Below the pieces are notes generated by a model. That model saw only the letters and a list, made by a program, of their open reading frames with translations. It was not told the origin of the DNA and ran no database searches. DNA of 64,000 nt from positions 2,108,001 through 2,172,000 of the forward strand of contig OY759675.1 in NCBI GenBank assembly GCA_963662515.1. Direction: 5' to 3'. The stretch is from JAFGDI01 sp963662515. Its GTDB lineage: Bacteria; Planctomycetota; Phycisphaerae; Sedimentisphaerales; SM23-30. Positions 18,064-26,169 of this stretch are shown in pieces. A program made the translations under genes and the position numbers. The first letter of the stretch is position 1; the number at the start of each line of letters is the position of its first letter.

Positions 18064-19212
18064 TCAAGACTCGCCCCCCCGGCGTAAGGGGATGAGGGTA
18101 TCGTTGCAGAGTTTTTGCTGGCCGGGATCGGTTAGTTTTTCTGAGGCACTCATCAGCAGCTGGCAGGCTCTTTCTGGCTGATTGAGATAGCGGGCATAGA
18201 TCAGTCCGAGCATGAGCTGCACCTGTTCCAGGGCCGGGTAATTACTGAATCGTTTGAGGAACAGTTCATAGGCAGCGGCGGCCGAATCATATTTGCCCAT
18301 CTGCATGAGTTTATTGGCGATATCCATCTGATGTTGAAGCGGTAATACGCTTTCAGGTTCCAGTTCGAGCAGCTGGACATAGCTGTGGGCCGCCCCGGTG
18401 AGATCGGCGGCGTAAATCTGATCGAAGAGCTGCTTCCTCATTTCATGTACGGCCTTTTCAGCGGCCGGATCCAGAGCGGTATGATTTTGAGTCCGGGCCT
18501 GATAAGGGTCATAGCCTTCATTGACAATAGTGCGAAATTCCTGCCTGCGTTTCCAGCGGTTAAGCAAAGCCCAGAGATCGAATTGACTGCGGGGCAGGAA
18601 GCCGAAATGCAGGAGGATAAGAGGTATGCAAATACCGAAAAGATATCCGGCGATATGGGCATCATAGGCTACGCCCGGCCCGGTAATGAGGAAATTATCC
18701 ACGATAATAAGTTTAAAGAGAATAAAGAACAGGGCCGAGACATCCAGCGTGCCGATGAAGAACAGGACATAGAGCACATTTATACGGGTCATGGGAAACA
18801 ATACCATATAAGCACCGGTAACGGCGGCCACCGCCCCGGAAGCTCCCAGCACCGGCCCGCCGCTCAGGCAGGCATGACCAACCCCGGAAAAGATACACCC
18901 GGCCAGATAAAATATGGCATAGCCGCGATTACCCAGCTTATCATTAACATTATTACCGAAGATATAGAGAAAGAACATATTACCGATAATATGCATCCAG
19001 CTGCCATGCAGGAACCCGTAGGTAATGAACTGATATAAGGCCGGCGCCTCGGGATGGAGCATAAAATGCCGGAACCCGCTTTCATAGTCGGCGTGAGACA
19101 TATGCTTACTGGCCGCAGCGAGAAACAGCACTACATTTATCAGGATAATAAAGTAGTTGACCAGCGGCGGCTTGCTGAGACGATTGTCAGTACTGATAGG
19201 CAATATGATCAT
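18064..19212 (-). CDS. Rhomboid-family intramembrane serine protease with C-terminal TPR-like region
   Basis: 382 residues. Six or more membrane helices lie in the first 215 residues. The catalytic dyad is visible: S125 in LGASGAVAAVTG and H186 in YDAHIAGYLFG. N78 of MHIIGNMFFLYIFGNNV matches the oxyanion-hole region. The C-terminal 120 residues look like TPR helices (AAAAYELFLKRFSNYPALE), probably cytosolic and for partner binding. Rhomboids cleave membrane-spanning substrates; the target here is unknown. The last codons (PLRRGGES) come from a CCCC-GGCGTAA-GGGG repeat hairpin at 18077-18091, so the natural C-terminus has probably been replaced by repeat sequence. Confidence 0.9.
   Translation of the reverse strand: MIILPISTDNRLSKPPLVNYFIILINVVLFLAAASKHMSHADYESGFRHFMLHPEAPALYQFITYGFLHGSWMHIIGNMFFLYIFGNNVNDKLGNRGYAIFYLAGCIFSGVGHACLSGGPVLGASGAVAAVTGAYMVLFPMTRINVLYVLFFIGTLDVSALFFILFKLIIVDNFLITGPGVAYDAHIAGYLFGICIPLILLHFGFLPRSQFDLWALLNRWKRRQEFRTIVNEGYDPYQARTQNHTALDPAAEKAVHEMRKQLFDQIYAADLTGAAHSYVQLLELEPESVLPLQHQMDIANKLMQMGKYDSAAAAYELFLKRFSNYPALEQVQLMLGLIYARYLNQPERACQLLMSASEKLTDPGQQKLCNDTLIPLRRGGES
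18077..18091. repeat. GGCGTAA-loop hairpin inside the rhomboid gene 3' end
   Basis: CCCC-GGCGTAA-GGGG. It lies within the coding region and supplies the final residues, just before the stop. Confidence 0.75.
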
Positions 19213-19260
19213 AATTAAACCGAAGTATGTTAGGGTAATATCAAGCGGAAATACCGGGGA

Positions 19261-19433
19261 AGTAATAAGAAATAAGCTCTCGTATCGGCCTTGAGGCCGA
19301 TGGCTGTTTTATGGCTCCGCGACATTTCAGATCTGACAAATTATTTAGTCTTTACCGTCGCAGAGCCTTAGATCAGGTCCCGAGGTACATCGGGACACCT
19401 TAGCTTATTTCTTATTTCTTGTTACTTATTACT
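19261..19433. repeat. MITE-like element, copy 2
   Basis: 173 bp from AGTAATAAGAAATAAGCT to the complementary AGCTTATTTCTTATTTCTT...CTTATTACT. Inside are CGGCCTTGAGGCCG and CCCGAGGTACATCGGG hairpins. It fills the gap between the rhomboid start and the dapA stop. Confidence 0.75.
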
Positions 19434-19440
19434 TTTATTC

Positions 19441-20313
19441 TCAGATCAGACCGTAATCTTTGAGAACGGCTGAGAGTCTGATCCGGGCGGCATCATCCAG
19501 CGGCACCATGGGCAGACGCAGTTCTTCCTGACACATGCCCAGCATAGCCATAGCGGCTTTGATAGGTATGGGGTTGGTAGAAAGGCCTAACAAAGCACTG
19601 CCCATACGGAAGAGCTTGTCATGCCATTTGCGGGCCTCGATGAAATCACCGGCGGCAATGGCATCGGTCATCTTACGAACATCAACCGGAACAATATTGG
19701 CGACAACCGAGATAACGCCCTGACCGCCAACCGCAGCCAGCGGCAGAGTAAGACTGTCATCACCGGAAAGAATGGTCAACCCGCAGCCGCTGATGGAAAT
19801 AGCTGAAGCCTGATCGATCTTTCCGGTTGCTTCCTTGATCGCCACGATGTTTTTATGAGCGGCCAGCCGGACAATGGTATCAACTTCCATATTGACCACG
19901 CAGCGGCCGGGAATATTATAAAGAATGATCGGCAGATCAACCGCATCGGCAATGGCCTTGAAATGCTGATACATACCTTCCTGGCTGGGCTTGTTATAAT
20001 AAGGAGATACCTGAAGTGTGGCATCGGCCCCTGCTTCTTTGGCAAAAGCGGTAAGCTCAATGGCCTCTTCGGTACAGTTAGAACCGGTGCCGGCAATAAC
20101 GGGTATGCGCCCCGCCGCCTGCTTAACCACGAACTTTATTACCTCTTTGTGTTCTTTAGTGCTCAGAGTAGGCGATTCCCCGGTAGTACCGCAGGGAACC
20201 AGACCATTAGTGCCGCTATTGATCTGGAACTCAACGAGCTTTTCCAGACTGTCATAATCAACCTTACCATTAGCGAAGGGAGTAACCAGAGCTACCAGTG
20301 AACCAGTAAACAT
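19441..20313 (-). CDS. dapA: 4-hydroxy-tetrahydrodipicolinate synthase
   Basis: 290 residues, full length. It condenses pyruvate with aspartate semialdehyde, the first committed step to lysine and meso-diaminopimelate for peptidoglycan. Active-site residues are seen: K160 (Schiff base, VAIKEATG), Y132 (LYNIPGR), and T43/T44 in PCGTTGESPTLS. AGAG/AGAGG sits about 10 nt before the ATG. Both neighbours are separated from it by MITE-like elements, so it appears monocistronic. No lysine riboswitch is recognised in the 415-bp upstream gap. Confidence 0.96.
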   Translation of the reverse strand: MFTGSLVALVTPFANGKVDYDSLEKLVEFQINSGTNGLVPCGTTGESPTLSTKEHKEVIKFVVKQAAGRIPVIAGTGSNCTEEAIELTAFAKEAGADATLQVSPYYNKPSQEGMYQHFKAIADAVDLPIILYNIPGRCVVNMEVDTIVRLAAHKNIVAIKEATGKIDQASAISISGCGLTILSGDDSLTLPLAAVGGQGVISVVANIVPVDVRKMTDAIAAGDFIEARKWHDKLFRMGSALLGLSTNPIPIKAAMAMLGMCQEELRLPMVPLDDAARIRLSAVLKDYGLI

Positions 20314-20485
20314 ATTAAATAAACCTCTTACTTGCCTCTGTCAGACAATATATGTTTTGCCTGCCCATCAATTATCACAGTTGGCCGCCGGGCAGTGAAC
20401 AGCCTTAACTGGTGATGACCGGATGAACCTGTCAATCTTGAATATCACAATAAAATCTGTTGTAACCATTCACACGGTTACAAAA

Positions 20486-20660
20486 AGTAATAAGATATAA
20501 GATATAAGTTGAAGTAATCCGAAATCCCGAACTCGCTTCGGGGCTCAGTTTCGCCTTCGGCGAGGCTTATTTAAGCAGGATTTGCCTGCAATAAAAATCA
20601 GACAGCTTCGAGCGGAGCGAGAATCATGAGCTTATTTCTTATTACTTATTTCTTATTACT
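20486..20660. repeat. MITE-like element, copy 3
   Basis: 175 bp from AGTAATAAGATATAAG to CTTATTTCTTATTACT. It contains a CCCGAA/TTCGGG hairpin (20526-20542), a TTTCGCCTTCGGCGA hairpin and an AGCAGGATTTGCCTGC hairpin. The interior differs from copies 1 and 2, while the ends are shared. Confidence 0.75.
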
Positions 20661-20711
20661 AAACAATAAAGTTCACAGTTAACTCTGCAATCTATAGTAA
20701 GCTCTGTGAAC
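20661..20711 (-). terminator. Probable terminator of the PPIase gene
   Basis: On the minus strand GTTCACAG (20711-20704) pairs with CTGTGAAC (20678-20671), followed by TTTATTGTTT. It is about 20 bp past the stop. Confidence 0.55.
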
Positions 20712-20728
20712 GGTTACAATCTGTTTTT

Positions 20729-21901
20729 TTATTTCTGCTCAACGGTGCTTTCAGCCTGCTGAGCTTCTTTCTGGGCAGCTTCCTGCTGAGCGGCTTTCTG
20801 TCGGGCGATCTCAGCCGGGTCATCGGCGAGATTGACATATTCTATCTTAGCCTCAGATCTCAACTGACTGGTCATTTCGCTGAGCACCTGATTCTTTTTG
20901 CCGCGGGCGAGCTGATTAGATATTTCATCTTTAACCTCGGAAAGCGGAGTAACTTCTTCTTTCTGATAGTCCGTGCATTTGATGATATGATAGCCGAACT
21001 GGGTCTCAACAATATCACTGACCTGGCCTGGCTTCAGGGCAAAGGCTTCGCTGGCAAAAGGCTCGACCATAGCCCCGGTTTTCGGGAAGAAGCCCAGATC
21101 GCCGCCACTGCGTTTACCGCTGGGGCAATCAGAAAATTCACCGGCAAGTGCGGCAAAATCACTACCCTCGCTGTCAACTTTGGCCTTGATCTCCTTGATC
21201 TTGGTCAGGGCCTGTGCCTTCTGCTCTTCAGCGATGGGCTGACCTTCATCATCTATAGTCTTAACGAGTATGTGGCTGGCCTTTACCATTTCCTGTTTGG
21301 TATATCTGGCCGCCTTATTCTCATCATAATAGTTCTGGATCTCCTGGTCTGATACCTCTATCTGCTGAGCAAAGCGGACAGCGGCAATTTTCTCCAGCAG
21401 GATAGTTTCCAGGAACTGCTTATTAGTTCTGTAATTGGCCAGAGATTCCTCGATAGTAACCCCTTGCCGCTTGAGTATATCCTGAGCGAGTTCTTCGCGG
21501 GTCATACTGCTCTGTTCCATAGCGAGTTTGACCAGATCTTCCAGCCGGGCATCAATATCGGCATCAGTCAGAGCCAGACCATCTTTTTTGGCTGCCTGAC
21601 TGATAAGTTCAATATTGATAAGATTATCAATGACGCGGGGCCGCATTATCTTTTTATATCGCTCGATAAGCTCAGGATTCTGCGGGGCCTTACTGCGGCT
21701 GGCGAGCTGCTGAGTAACAGCCTGTTCGATCATACCTTCGGTAATAACCGTGCCGTTAACTTTGACCGCCGGAGCCGCCGGATCTGCCGGAGCTTCAACT
21801 TTAACTTCCGGAGTTGCCGGAGCGGTTGCTTCCTGGGCATAGACATTAGCACAACTGGAAATGCCGGCAAGAGCCAGTATTAAAAGTATCATCTTTTGCA
21901 T
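20729..21901 (-). CDS. Secreted parvulin-type peptidyl-prolyl cis/trans isomerase (SurA/PrsA-like)
   Basis: About 390 residues. The ATG at 21901 is preferred because GAGG lies 6 nt upstream; in-frame TTG and ATG codons lie 15 and 12 nt earlier. A signal peptide (MQKMILLILALAGISSC) may end in a lipobox, or be cleaved after YAQ. The N-terminal chaperone part has the SurA-like VNGTVITEGMIEQAV. The PpiC domain is at about 205-305, with VKASHILVKT, FAALAGEFSDCPSGKRSGGD, LGFFPKTGAMVEPF and TQFGYHIIK. The C-terminus is Gln/Ala-rich (QQEAAQKEAQQAE). It probably helps outer-membrane or secreted proteins fold in the periplasm. Its own promoter and terminator make it a single-gene unit. Confidence 0.9.
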   Translation of the reverse strand: MQKMILLILALAGISSCANVYAQEATAPATPEVKVEAPADPAAPAVKVNGTVITEGMIEQAVTQQLASRSKAPQNPELIERYKKIMRPRVIDNLINIELISQAAKKDGLALTDADIDARLEDLVKLAMEQSSMTREELAQDILKRQGVTIEESLANYRTNKQFLETILLEKIAAVRFAQQIEVSDQEIQNYYDENKAARYTKQEMVKASHILVKTIDDEGQPIAEEQKAQALTKIKEIKAKVDSEGSDFAALAGEFSDCPSGKRSGGDLGFFPKTGAMVEPFASEAFALKPGQVSDIVETQFGYHIIKCTDYQKEEVTPLSEVKDEISNQLARGKKNQVLSEMTSQLRSEAKIEYVNLADDPAEIARQKAAQQEAAQKEAQQAESTVEQK

Positions 21902-21967
21902 TCTTAACCTCATCAATACATAAGAGCTTATTTAATATATATTTATAATTACCTACACTGGCGTTCC

Positions 21968-21996
21968 AGTATATCACAATCTTATCTTTCTGTCCA
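21968..21996 (-). promoter_or_regulatory. Sigma-70 promoter of the PPIase gene
   Basis: On the minus strand TGGACA (21996-21991), a 17-bp spacer, and TATACT (21973-21968). Each box matches consensus at 5 of 6 positions. The expected start near 21961 leaves a leader of about 60 nt. Confidence 0.6.
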
Positions 21997-22158
21997 GTAA
22001 TTAGTTACATAAAACCAAGGTCGAATTTGAAATAATGACAACTGAAACACAAGATATATACGAGAGATCGCAACTGCGGTTCATTTTTTTAAGAGACTAA
22101 GAAATAAAGGGTTATACAAATTGCTGCCGCGAATTTCATAATAGTGCAAATCTAAGGA

Positions 22159-22187
22159 TTGACTATAAGTCTAAATACATCTAAGAT
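22159..22187 (+). promoter_or_regulatory. Candidate promoter of rsmG
   Basis: TTGACT, a 17-bp spacer and TAAGAT. This gives a leader of about 55 nt before the ATG at 22250. Confidence 0.45.
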
Positions 22188-22249
22188 TAAGCCCAATAAA
22201 CAGTTAACATAACTCAAAAAAACAACAGTATAGACAGGAATCCCTCAGG

Positions 22250-22948
22250 ATGCCCATAAATGCAGAACAACAAGCCCGGCTCGATTCGCTCAGCCGGCTG
22301 CTGTCAGAAGAAAACGCTATCCACAATCTGACCAGAATAACCGACCCGCAGGAGATCCAGCTCAAGCATTTTGCTGATTCCCTGGCGGCCCTGCCAATAA
22401 TTGAAGATTATATACAGTCACGCAATAGCGACCGACCGGTAAAACTGATCGACATCGGTTCCGGCGCTGGTTTCCCCTGGCTGGCATTGGCTGTCATGCT
22501 GGATAATGTTCATTTTACTTCGGTAGAAGCTACCGGGAAAAAAGTAGCATTTCAGGAAAAAGCCGCCGCCCTTTTGGGACTGACAAATTACGAGGTGATC
22601 AATGGCAGAGCCGAAGAGCTGGGCCATGATCCGGCTTTACGCGGCAAATTTGATATTGCCACCGCCAGGGCACTGGGCTCACTGGCAATGATCACCGAAC
22701 TTGCCATCCCCCTGCTTAAGTGTAAGGGAATGTTTCTGACCTGGAAAGGACCCAAGGTAGCCCAGGAGATCCAGCTTGGTCGTGAAATAGCCAGAAAGAT
22801 CGGAGCCAGAACTCCAGAGATAATACCGTATAATCTGCCCGGCACAGATCCTCAGGAATCTAATTTATGCTTTGTAAAAGTGATCAAAAGCACCGCCACA
22901 CACCATAGCTATCCCAGACCATTCAATATTATTAAGAAAAACAGCTAA
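22250..22948 (+). CDS. rsmG: 16S rRNA (guanine-527-N7)-methyltransferase
   Basis: 232 residues, the usual RsmG/GidB length. It methylates G527 of 16S rRNA with S-adenosylmethionine. The SAM-binding motif is LIDIGSGAGFPWLALA, with a family motif HNLTRITDPQEIQLKHFADSL before it and RALGSLAMITELAIPLLK after. Monocistronic, with a promoter upstream and a strong terminator downstream. The usual gidA/parA neighbours are absent. Confidence 0.95.
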   Translation: MPINAEQQARLDSLSRLLSEENAIHNLTRITDPQEIQLKHFADSLAALPIIEDYIQSRNSDRPVKLIDIGSGAGFPWLALAVMLDNVHFTSVEATGKKVAFQEKAAALLGLTNYEVINGRAEELGHDPALRGKFDIATARALGSLAMITELAIPLLKCKGMFLTWKGPKVAQEIQLGREIARKIGARTPEIIPYNLPGTDPQESNLCFVKVIKSTATHHSYPRPFNIIKKNS

Positions 22949-22951
22949 TTA

Positions 22952-23018
22952 AAAAAGCCCGGTAACCAAACCTGACTAACCTGATTAAAGGCCAAGACAG
23001 GTAATTCCCGGGCTTTTT
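22952..23018. terminator. Bidirectional rho-independent terminator
   Basis: AAAAAGCCCGG (22952-22962) pairs with CCGGGCTTTTT (23008-23018). The T run serves rsmG on the plus strand, and the A run acts the same way for the converging GH10-like gene. Inside the 45-nt loop a further CCTG/CAGG pair is possible. Confidence 0.85.
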
Positions 23019-23072
23019 CTATTTCTGTAACCGCTCATGGTTACCTATTAATTATTTGTTAACAGTTATCTC

Positions 23073-24557
23073 TTAAACGGTCCAGAGCTGTTTGAGATAA
23101 ACCAACTTATCAAAGGCTGGTTTTGGGTGCATTTCCATGCTTGTCAGACCGCCATTGGATACAATACCATCTTTTCTGTCTGCCAGATCCTGCCAGGTAA
23201 TGGTATCAATGAAAGGCTTACTCAGGGCGATTTTATAGAAATTCTCCAGCCATTGAGCCTGAATGTCCAGACTCCATGGTTCATGCCAGTAGCCGCTGGC
23301 TCCCATAGCTTCGCTATTATCGCGTGAATCTGGGCAACTGGGAACCTGTACGCCTGTAAGATGGATTATCTTGCCATAGATCCCCAGTTTATCAAGCATT
23401 GATGAAATTTCCAGTAAGTCCCGGCATTGCATGCCGCCGCCGCCCCGGCCAAAAGCCATACGCACAGAAATACCATCAAAAGCCATGCTGCCCTGACATA
23501 TCATGTCAAGATATACATGAGGAGGGATCGTTCTGGGGTTACGACTGTAATATTCACCCCAGGGCTCGGTTACTTCAACCAGGATAAGTGCCCGGGAAGC
23601 CACCCTTTTAGCAGCCATAGATACCGTTCGCGTCATATCAAGTAATTGCTCAAAACTGAAATTAAAAGAATTAACAGCATTGAGACCACTACACACTTCC
23701 CAGGCCTGAACTTTGCCATTATAACGCTCTACCATAGCACCAACAAAATCGTAGGCCATGTCCCGAACCTGCTCAAAATCATTTTCCCAGATATACAGCC
23801 AATCGGGGATTGCTGTAGGAGAAAATCTGACCAGAGGTCCGACTTTGATCGCGATTTTATTTTCTGAAAGCCACTTTACCCAATTATCCAGTTCACTGAA
23901 ACAGCGTTCCTGTTCCTTAGGCTCAATCTGACGCCAGCTAACCGGAATAGTAACGAAATTGAAATTATCCTTGATATATTCAAGGTATTTTTTGTTACTG
24001 AACTGGGACATATCAATTGTACAGCCAAAAGCATGCTTGCCGAGCCGCTGGCTTTCAAATCGTTTTTCCAGAAACATCTCAGCATGGGAAAGAGCCATAG
24101 ACTCACCCACTTCTACGGCCTGTGACAAAGCCTTACCAGCCAGAGCAGAGGCGGTTTCAGGTTCATCCAAATGGCATAAAGCCTCGATAAAACTATCGAG
24201 CGAAGAATCAAGCATATCGTGCTGTGGACCGGTAAGGGCCAGATTGCACATCTGCCATTCTTCGCGTTTTTGATTGAGCCTGAGCAGCTTTCCGCGCGCC
24301 AGTTCCACTGCCAGATTGAAAGGCTTGGTCCTTTCAGGCAATCGAGTGGTCTGAATTACGAGTTTCCCGGCTTTATCAACATCCCAAAGCGTAGAAAGAC
24401 CAACGGTTACATCTGTATTATTTCTTATGCCAACAAGCTCGCCATTGGCAAACTTGATCTGGGCACGAACCGGCACCTCATCCTGAGCAAAAAACAGGGT
24501 TGAAGGGAGATCGAACTCCGAGGCAGGCTTTCCTTTTTGGTAAACTTTATATAACAT
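23073..24557 (-). CDS. GH10-like (beta/alpha)-barrel protein lacking both catalytic glutamates
   Basis: 494 residues, no signal peptide. Residues 1-175 form an unrecognised, probably beta-rich N-terminal part. From about 176 the order is that of GH10 xylanases: FGCTIDMSQF, a strand with FVTIPVSWRQIEP, then WEVCSGLN at 286, and the C-terminal ITWQDLADRKDG...HPKPAFDKL typical of the family end. In GH10 the acid/base Glu sits in WDVVNE and the nucleophile in ITELD. Here these align with WEVCSG (Gly291) and HLTGVQV (Gly402). It is therefore probably not an active GH10 enzyme; it may bind carbohydrate or act by another mechanism. The neighbouring GT9 gene lies 172 bp upstream and probably has separate expression. 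Confidence 0.75.
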   Translation of the reverse strand: MLYKVYQKGKPASEFDLPSTLFFAQDEVPVRAQIKFANGELVGIRNNTDVTVGLSTLWDVDKAGKLVIQTTRLPERTKPFNLAVELARGKLLRLNQKREEWQMCNLALTGPQHDMLDSSLDSFIEALCHLDEPETASALAGKALSQAVEVGESMALSHAEMFLEKRFESQRLGKHAFGCTIDMSQFSNKKYLEYIKDNFNFVTIPVSWRQIEPKEQERCFSELDNWVKWLSENKIAIKVGPLVRFSPTAIPDWLYIWENDFEQVRDMAYDFVGAMVERYNGKVQAWEVCSGLNAVNSFNFSFEQLLDMTRTVSMAAKRVASRALILVEVTEPWGEYYSRNPRTIPPHVYLDMICQGSMAFDGISVRMAFGRGGGGMQCRDLLEISSMLDKLGIYGKIIHLTGVQVPSCPDSRDNSEAMGASGYWHEPWSLDIQAQWLENFYKIALSKPFIDTITWQDLADRKDGIVSNGGLTSMEMHPKPAFDKLVYLKQLWTV

Positions 24558-24631
24558 TGTAAATCTGTTTCAAGGTGGGCATTATCAGGTTAATAATTCT
24601 ACAGCATTTCCAAACTCTCAGCAGAGGAGGG

Positions 24632-24637
24632 ATTATA
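24632..24637 (-). promoter_or_regulatory. Candidate -10 box of the GH10-like gene
   Basis: A perfect TATAAT on the minus strand, 75 bp before the ATG at 24557. No good -35 is seen at 16-18 bp, so this is weak. Confidence 0.3.
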
Positions 24638-24729
24638 ACAGAAAAACCAAACTGATAAAAGAATAATTCTGAAAAAGCTAAGTTTAAGCTCTATAACCAG
24701 ATAAGGCAGAAATAGCACCCTTTTCAGTA

Positions 24730-25812
24730 TTATTTCCGCATAGACGAACTATGGTTTATCTTAACATCTTCCAGAAGTTTACCAGCGGTGAAATCATCAT
24801 CGTGGGCAATTGACAGTCCAACTACTACGGAAGTCAGAGTATCTACATCTGCATCTTCGGGAATTACCCGCCCCCTGCCTATGTAATCGCTGTCTGAAAA
24901 CTTACTTTCAGGTTTACCATTGAGCAGGACAATGCGTCTGCCAGTCGCCCAGGCAAATTCAGCAACCCAGATCTGATCAGTAAGCACTACCTCGCTGGAA
25001 GCCAGGATCTGAGGTAATTTTTCCGGTACATTTACAAAATTGCCATTTATTGAATAAACGCCATCTATATCATTATCGCCGGGTACTTCCATAGTTACAG
25101 TTGATAAGGCTTTAGTACGAATCGCCTGTGCCAACTCAGTTAACTTATTATCCAGAGGATTGTTACCAGTTTTGCCGGTAACTATTGCCACCTGTCCGGG
25201 ATTTCCCGCCCGAATACCCGGCAGCTCGATAACAGGCAACTGCCTGAGATATTCCACCTGGCATAAATCGAAGAACTCACGCACAAGAGCTTGCCTGTAA
25301 CTATAGTTAGCATAGTTTGTTATGCGTTTTTTCACTGGGAACAGCATTTTATGCCATAATGATTCTGCTGAGGAATCCAGAGGGCTGGCAGCCCCTTTTT
25401 TCAATGTAAAACCGTAACTCTTACTGGCCTGAACTGTCCTCATCAGGGCACAGCCATCGGCATCAAGCCCAAAATTAACAGCCATATCAAAATAATCGTT
25501 CTGGATCCTTAATATGCCTGTATGGGCCGGCCTTATAGCCTCATTTACAAATGAAGGCAGCAATTCAGGCCAGTGAGTTACGCAAGTGATCCGGCAATTC
25601 GGATCGTTTCCCTTTATGTGACTCAAGATCACACTGCTCCGGATAACATCGGTGCGAGAAGAAAGCAGTACGAATAAAAGCTTTCGAGTTACAGGAGCAT
25701 AAGCATCACAGCGACATGTAGCTCCATACTTAAGATGAGGAATACATGGACCATCACCACGGTAATTAACACAATCACTTGCTATTGTTTCTGTAAACTC
25801 ACTTCGCTGCAT
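24730..25812 (-). CDS. Glycosyltransferase family 9-like protein
   Basis: 360 residues. The GT9/heptosyltransferase fold start is seen in KLLFVLLSSRTDVIRSSVILSHIKGNDPNCRITCVTH (two adjoining stretches), and the C-terminal donor side in LASSEVVLTDQIWVAEFAWATGRRIVLLNG. The N-terminus has a Cys cluster (C14, C23, C33, C35 in NYRGDGPCIPH and GATCRCD), a form seen in planctomycete GT9 proteins that may bind metal. Such enzymes add heptose or other sugars to the lipopolysaccharide core. The acceptor is unknown. AGGAAG lies about 9 nt before the ATG. Confidence 0.75.
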   Translation of the reverse strand: MQRSEFTETIASDCVNYRGDGPCIPHLKYGATCRCDAYAPVTRKLLFVLLSSRTDVIRSSVILSHIKGNDPNCRITCVTHWPELLPSFVNEAIRPAHTGILRIQNDYFDMAVNFGLDADGCALMRTVQASKSYGFTLKKGAASPLDSSAESLWHKMLFPVKKRITNYANYSYRQALVREFFDLCQVEYLRQLPVIELPGIRAGNPGQVAIVTGKTGNNPLDNKLTELAQAIRTKALSTVTMEVPGDNDIDGVYSINGNFVNVPEKLPQILASSEVVLTDQIWVAEFAWATGRRIVLLNGKPESKFSDSDYIGRGRVIPEDADVDTLTSVVVGLSIAHDDDFTAGKLLEDVKINHSSSMRK

Positions 25813-26169
25813 GTTTTATACTTCCTGTTTTTGAACTTTAATACACGCTTCCACTAAACTTCTTCTCATTTCTTATGCCATCAACTCTGGCACATGACTA
25901 GTTTCGGCAAAAACTCAGGGTGAGTTTATTAGAAAGAGCTGTAAAACAGTAAAAATCATGATAGTTGTTATAAACTTGCCATATTAACATTAAAAACTGT
26001 AGAAACAGTCAGCGGGCCTTAATTGACAATTATTTAACAAGTTTTTTAGTAACTTATTACCGATAATTGGTTATAATCAAAAAGTAATCCAACATTTAAT
26101 ACACTGAGAGAATATACCCATACACCAGTTAAACTACTGTTTAATAATATCTTATGAGGAATCGCGAGG
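25813..26169. other. Divergent intergenic region
   Basis: 357 bp between the GT9 gene and the PLC-X gene. A TTGACA at 26023-26028 lies 18 bp from a poor TAGTAA box, and a perfect TATAAT at 26072-26077 lacks a good -35. Either could drive the PLC-X gene. GAGGA at about 26157 is its ribosome binding site. No ORF or repeat is seen. Confidence 0.5.

Larger units (their letters stand above)
20314..20728. other. Intergenic region between dapA and the PPIase gene
   Basis: 415 bp. From left to right: the presumed dapA leader, a GTAACC/GGTTAC hairpin at about 20462-20481, MITE-like copy 3 (20486-20660), and the terminator of the PPIase gene (20661-20711). Words like GTAACCATTCACA also occur near 9627, 13743 and 23026, so a further short repeat family is present. 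Confidence 0.65.
21902..22249. other. Divergent promoter region
   Basis: About 350 bp between the PPIase gene and rsmG. It holds one promoter for each direction (21968-21996 minus, 22159-22187 plus) and is otherwise AT-rich with no ORF or repeat recognised. Confidence 0.55.

Noticed and set aside
20314..20485. Lysine riboswitch before dapA
   Set aside because: I see hairpins but not the conserved lysine-riboswitch core, and part of the region belongs to dispersed repeats.
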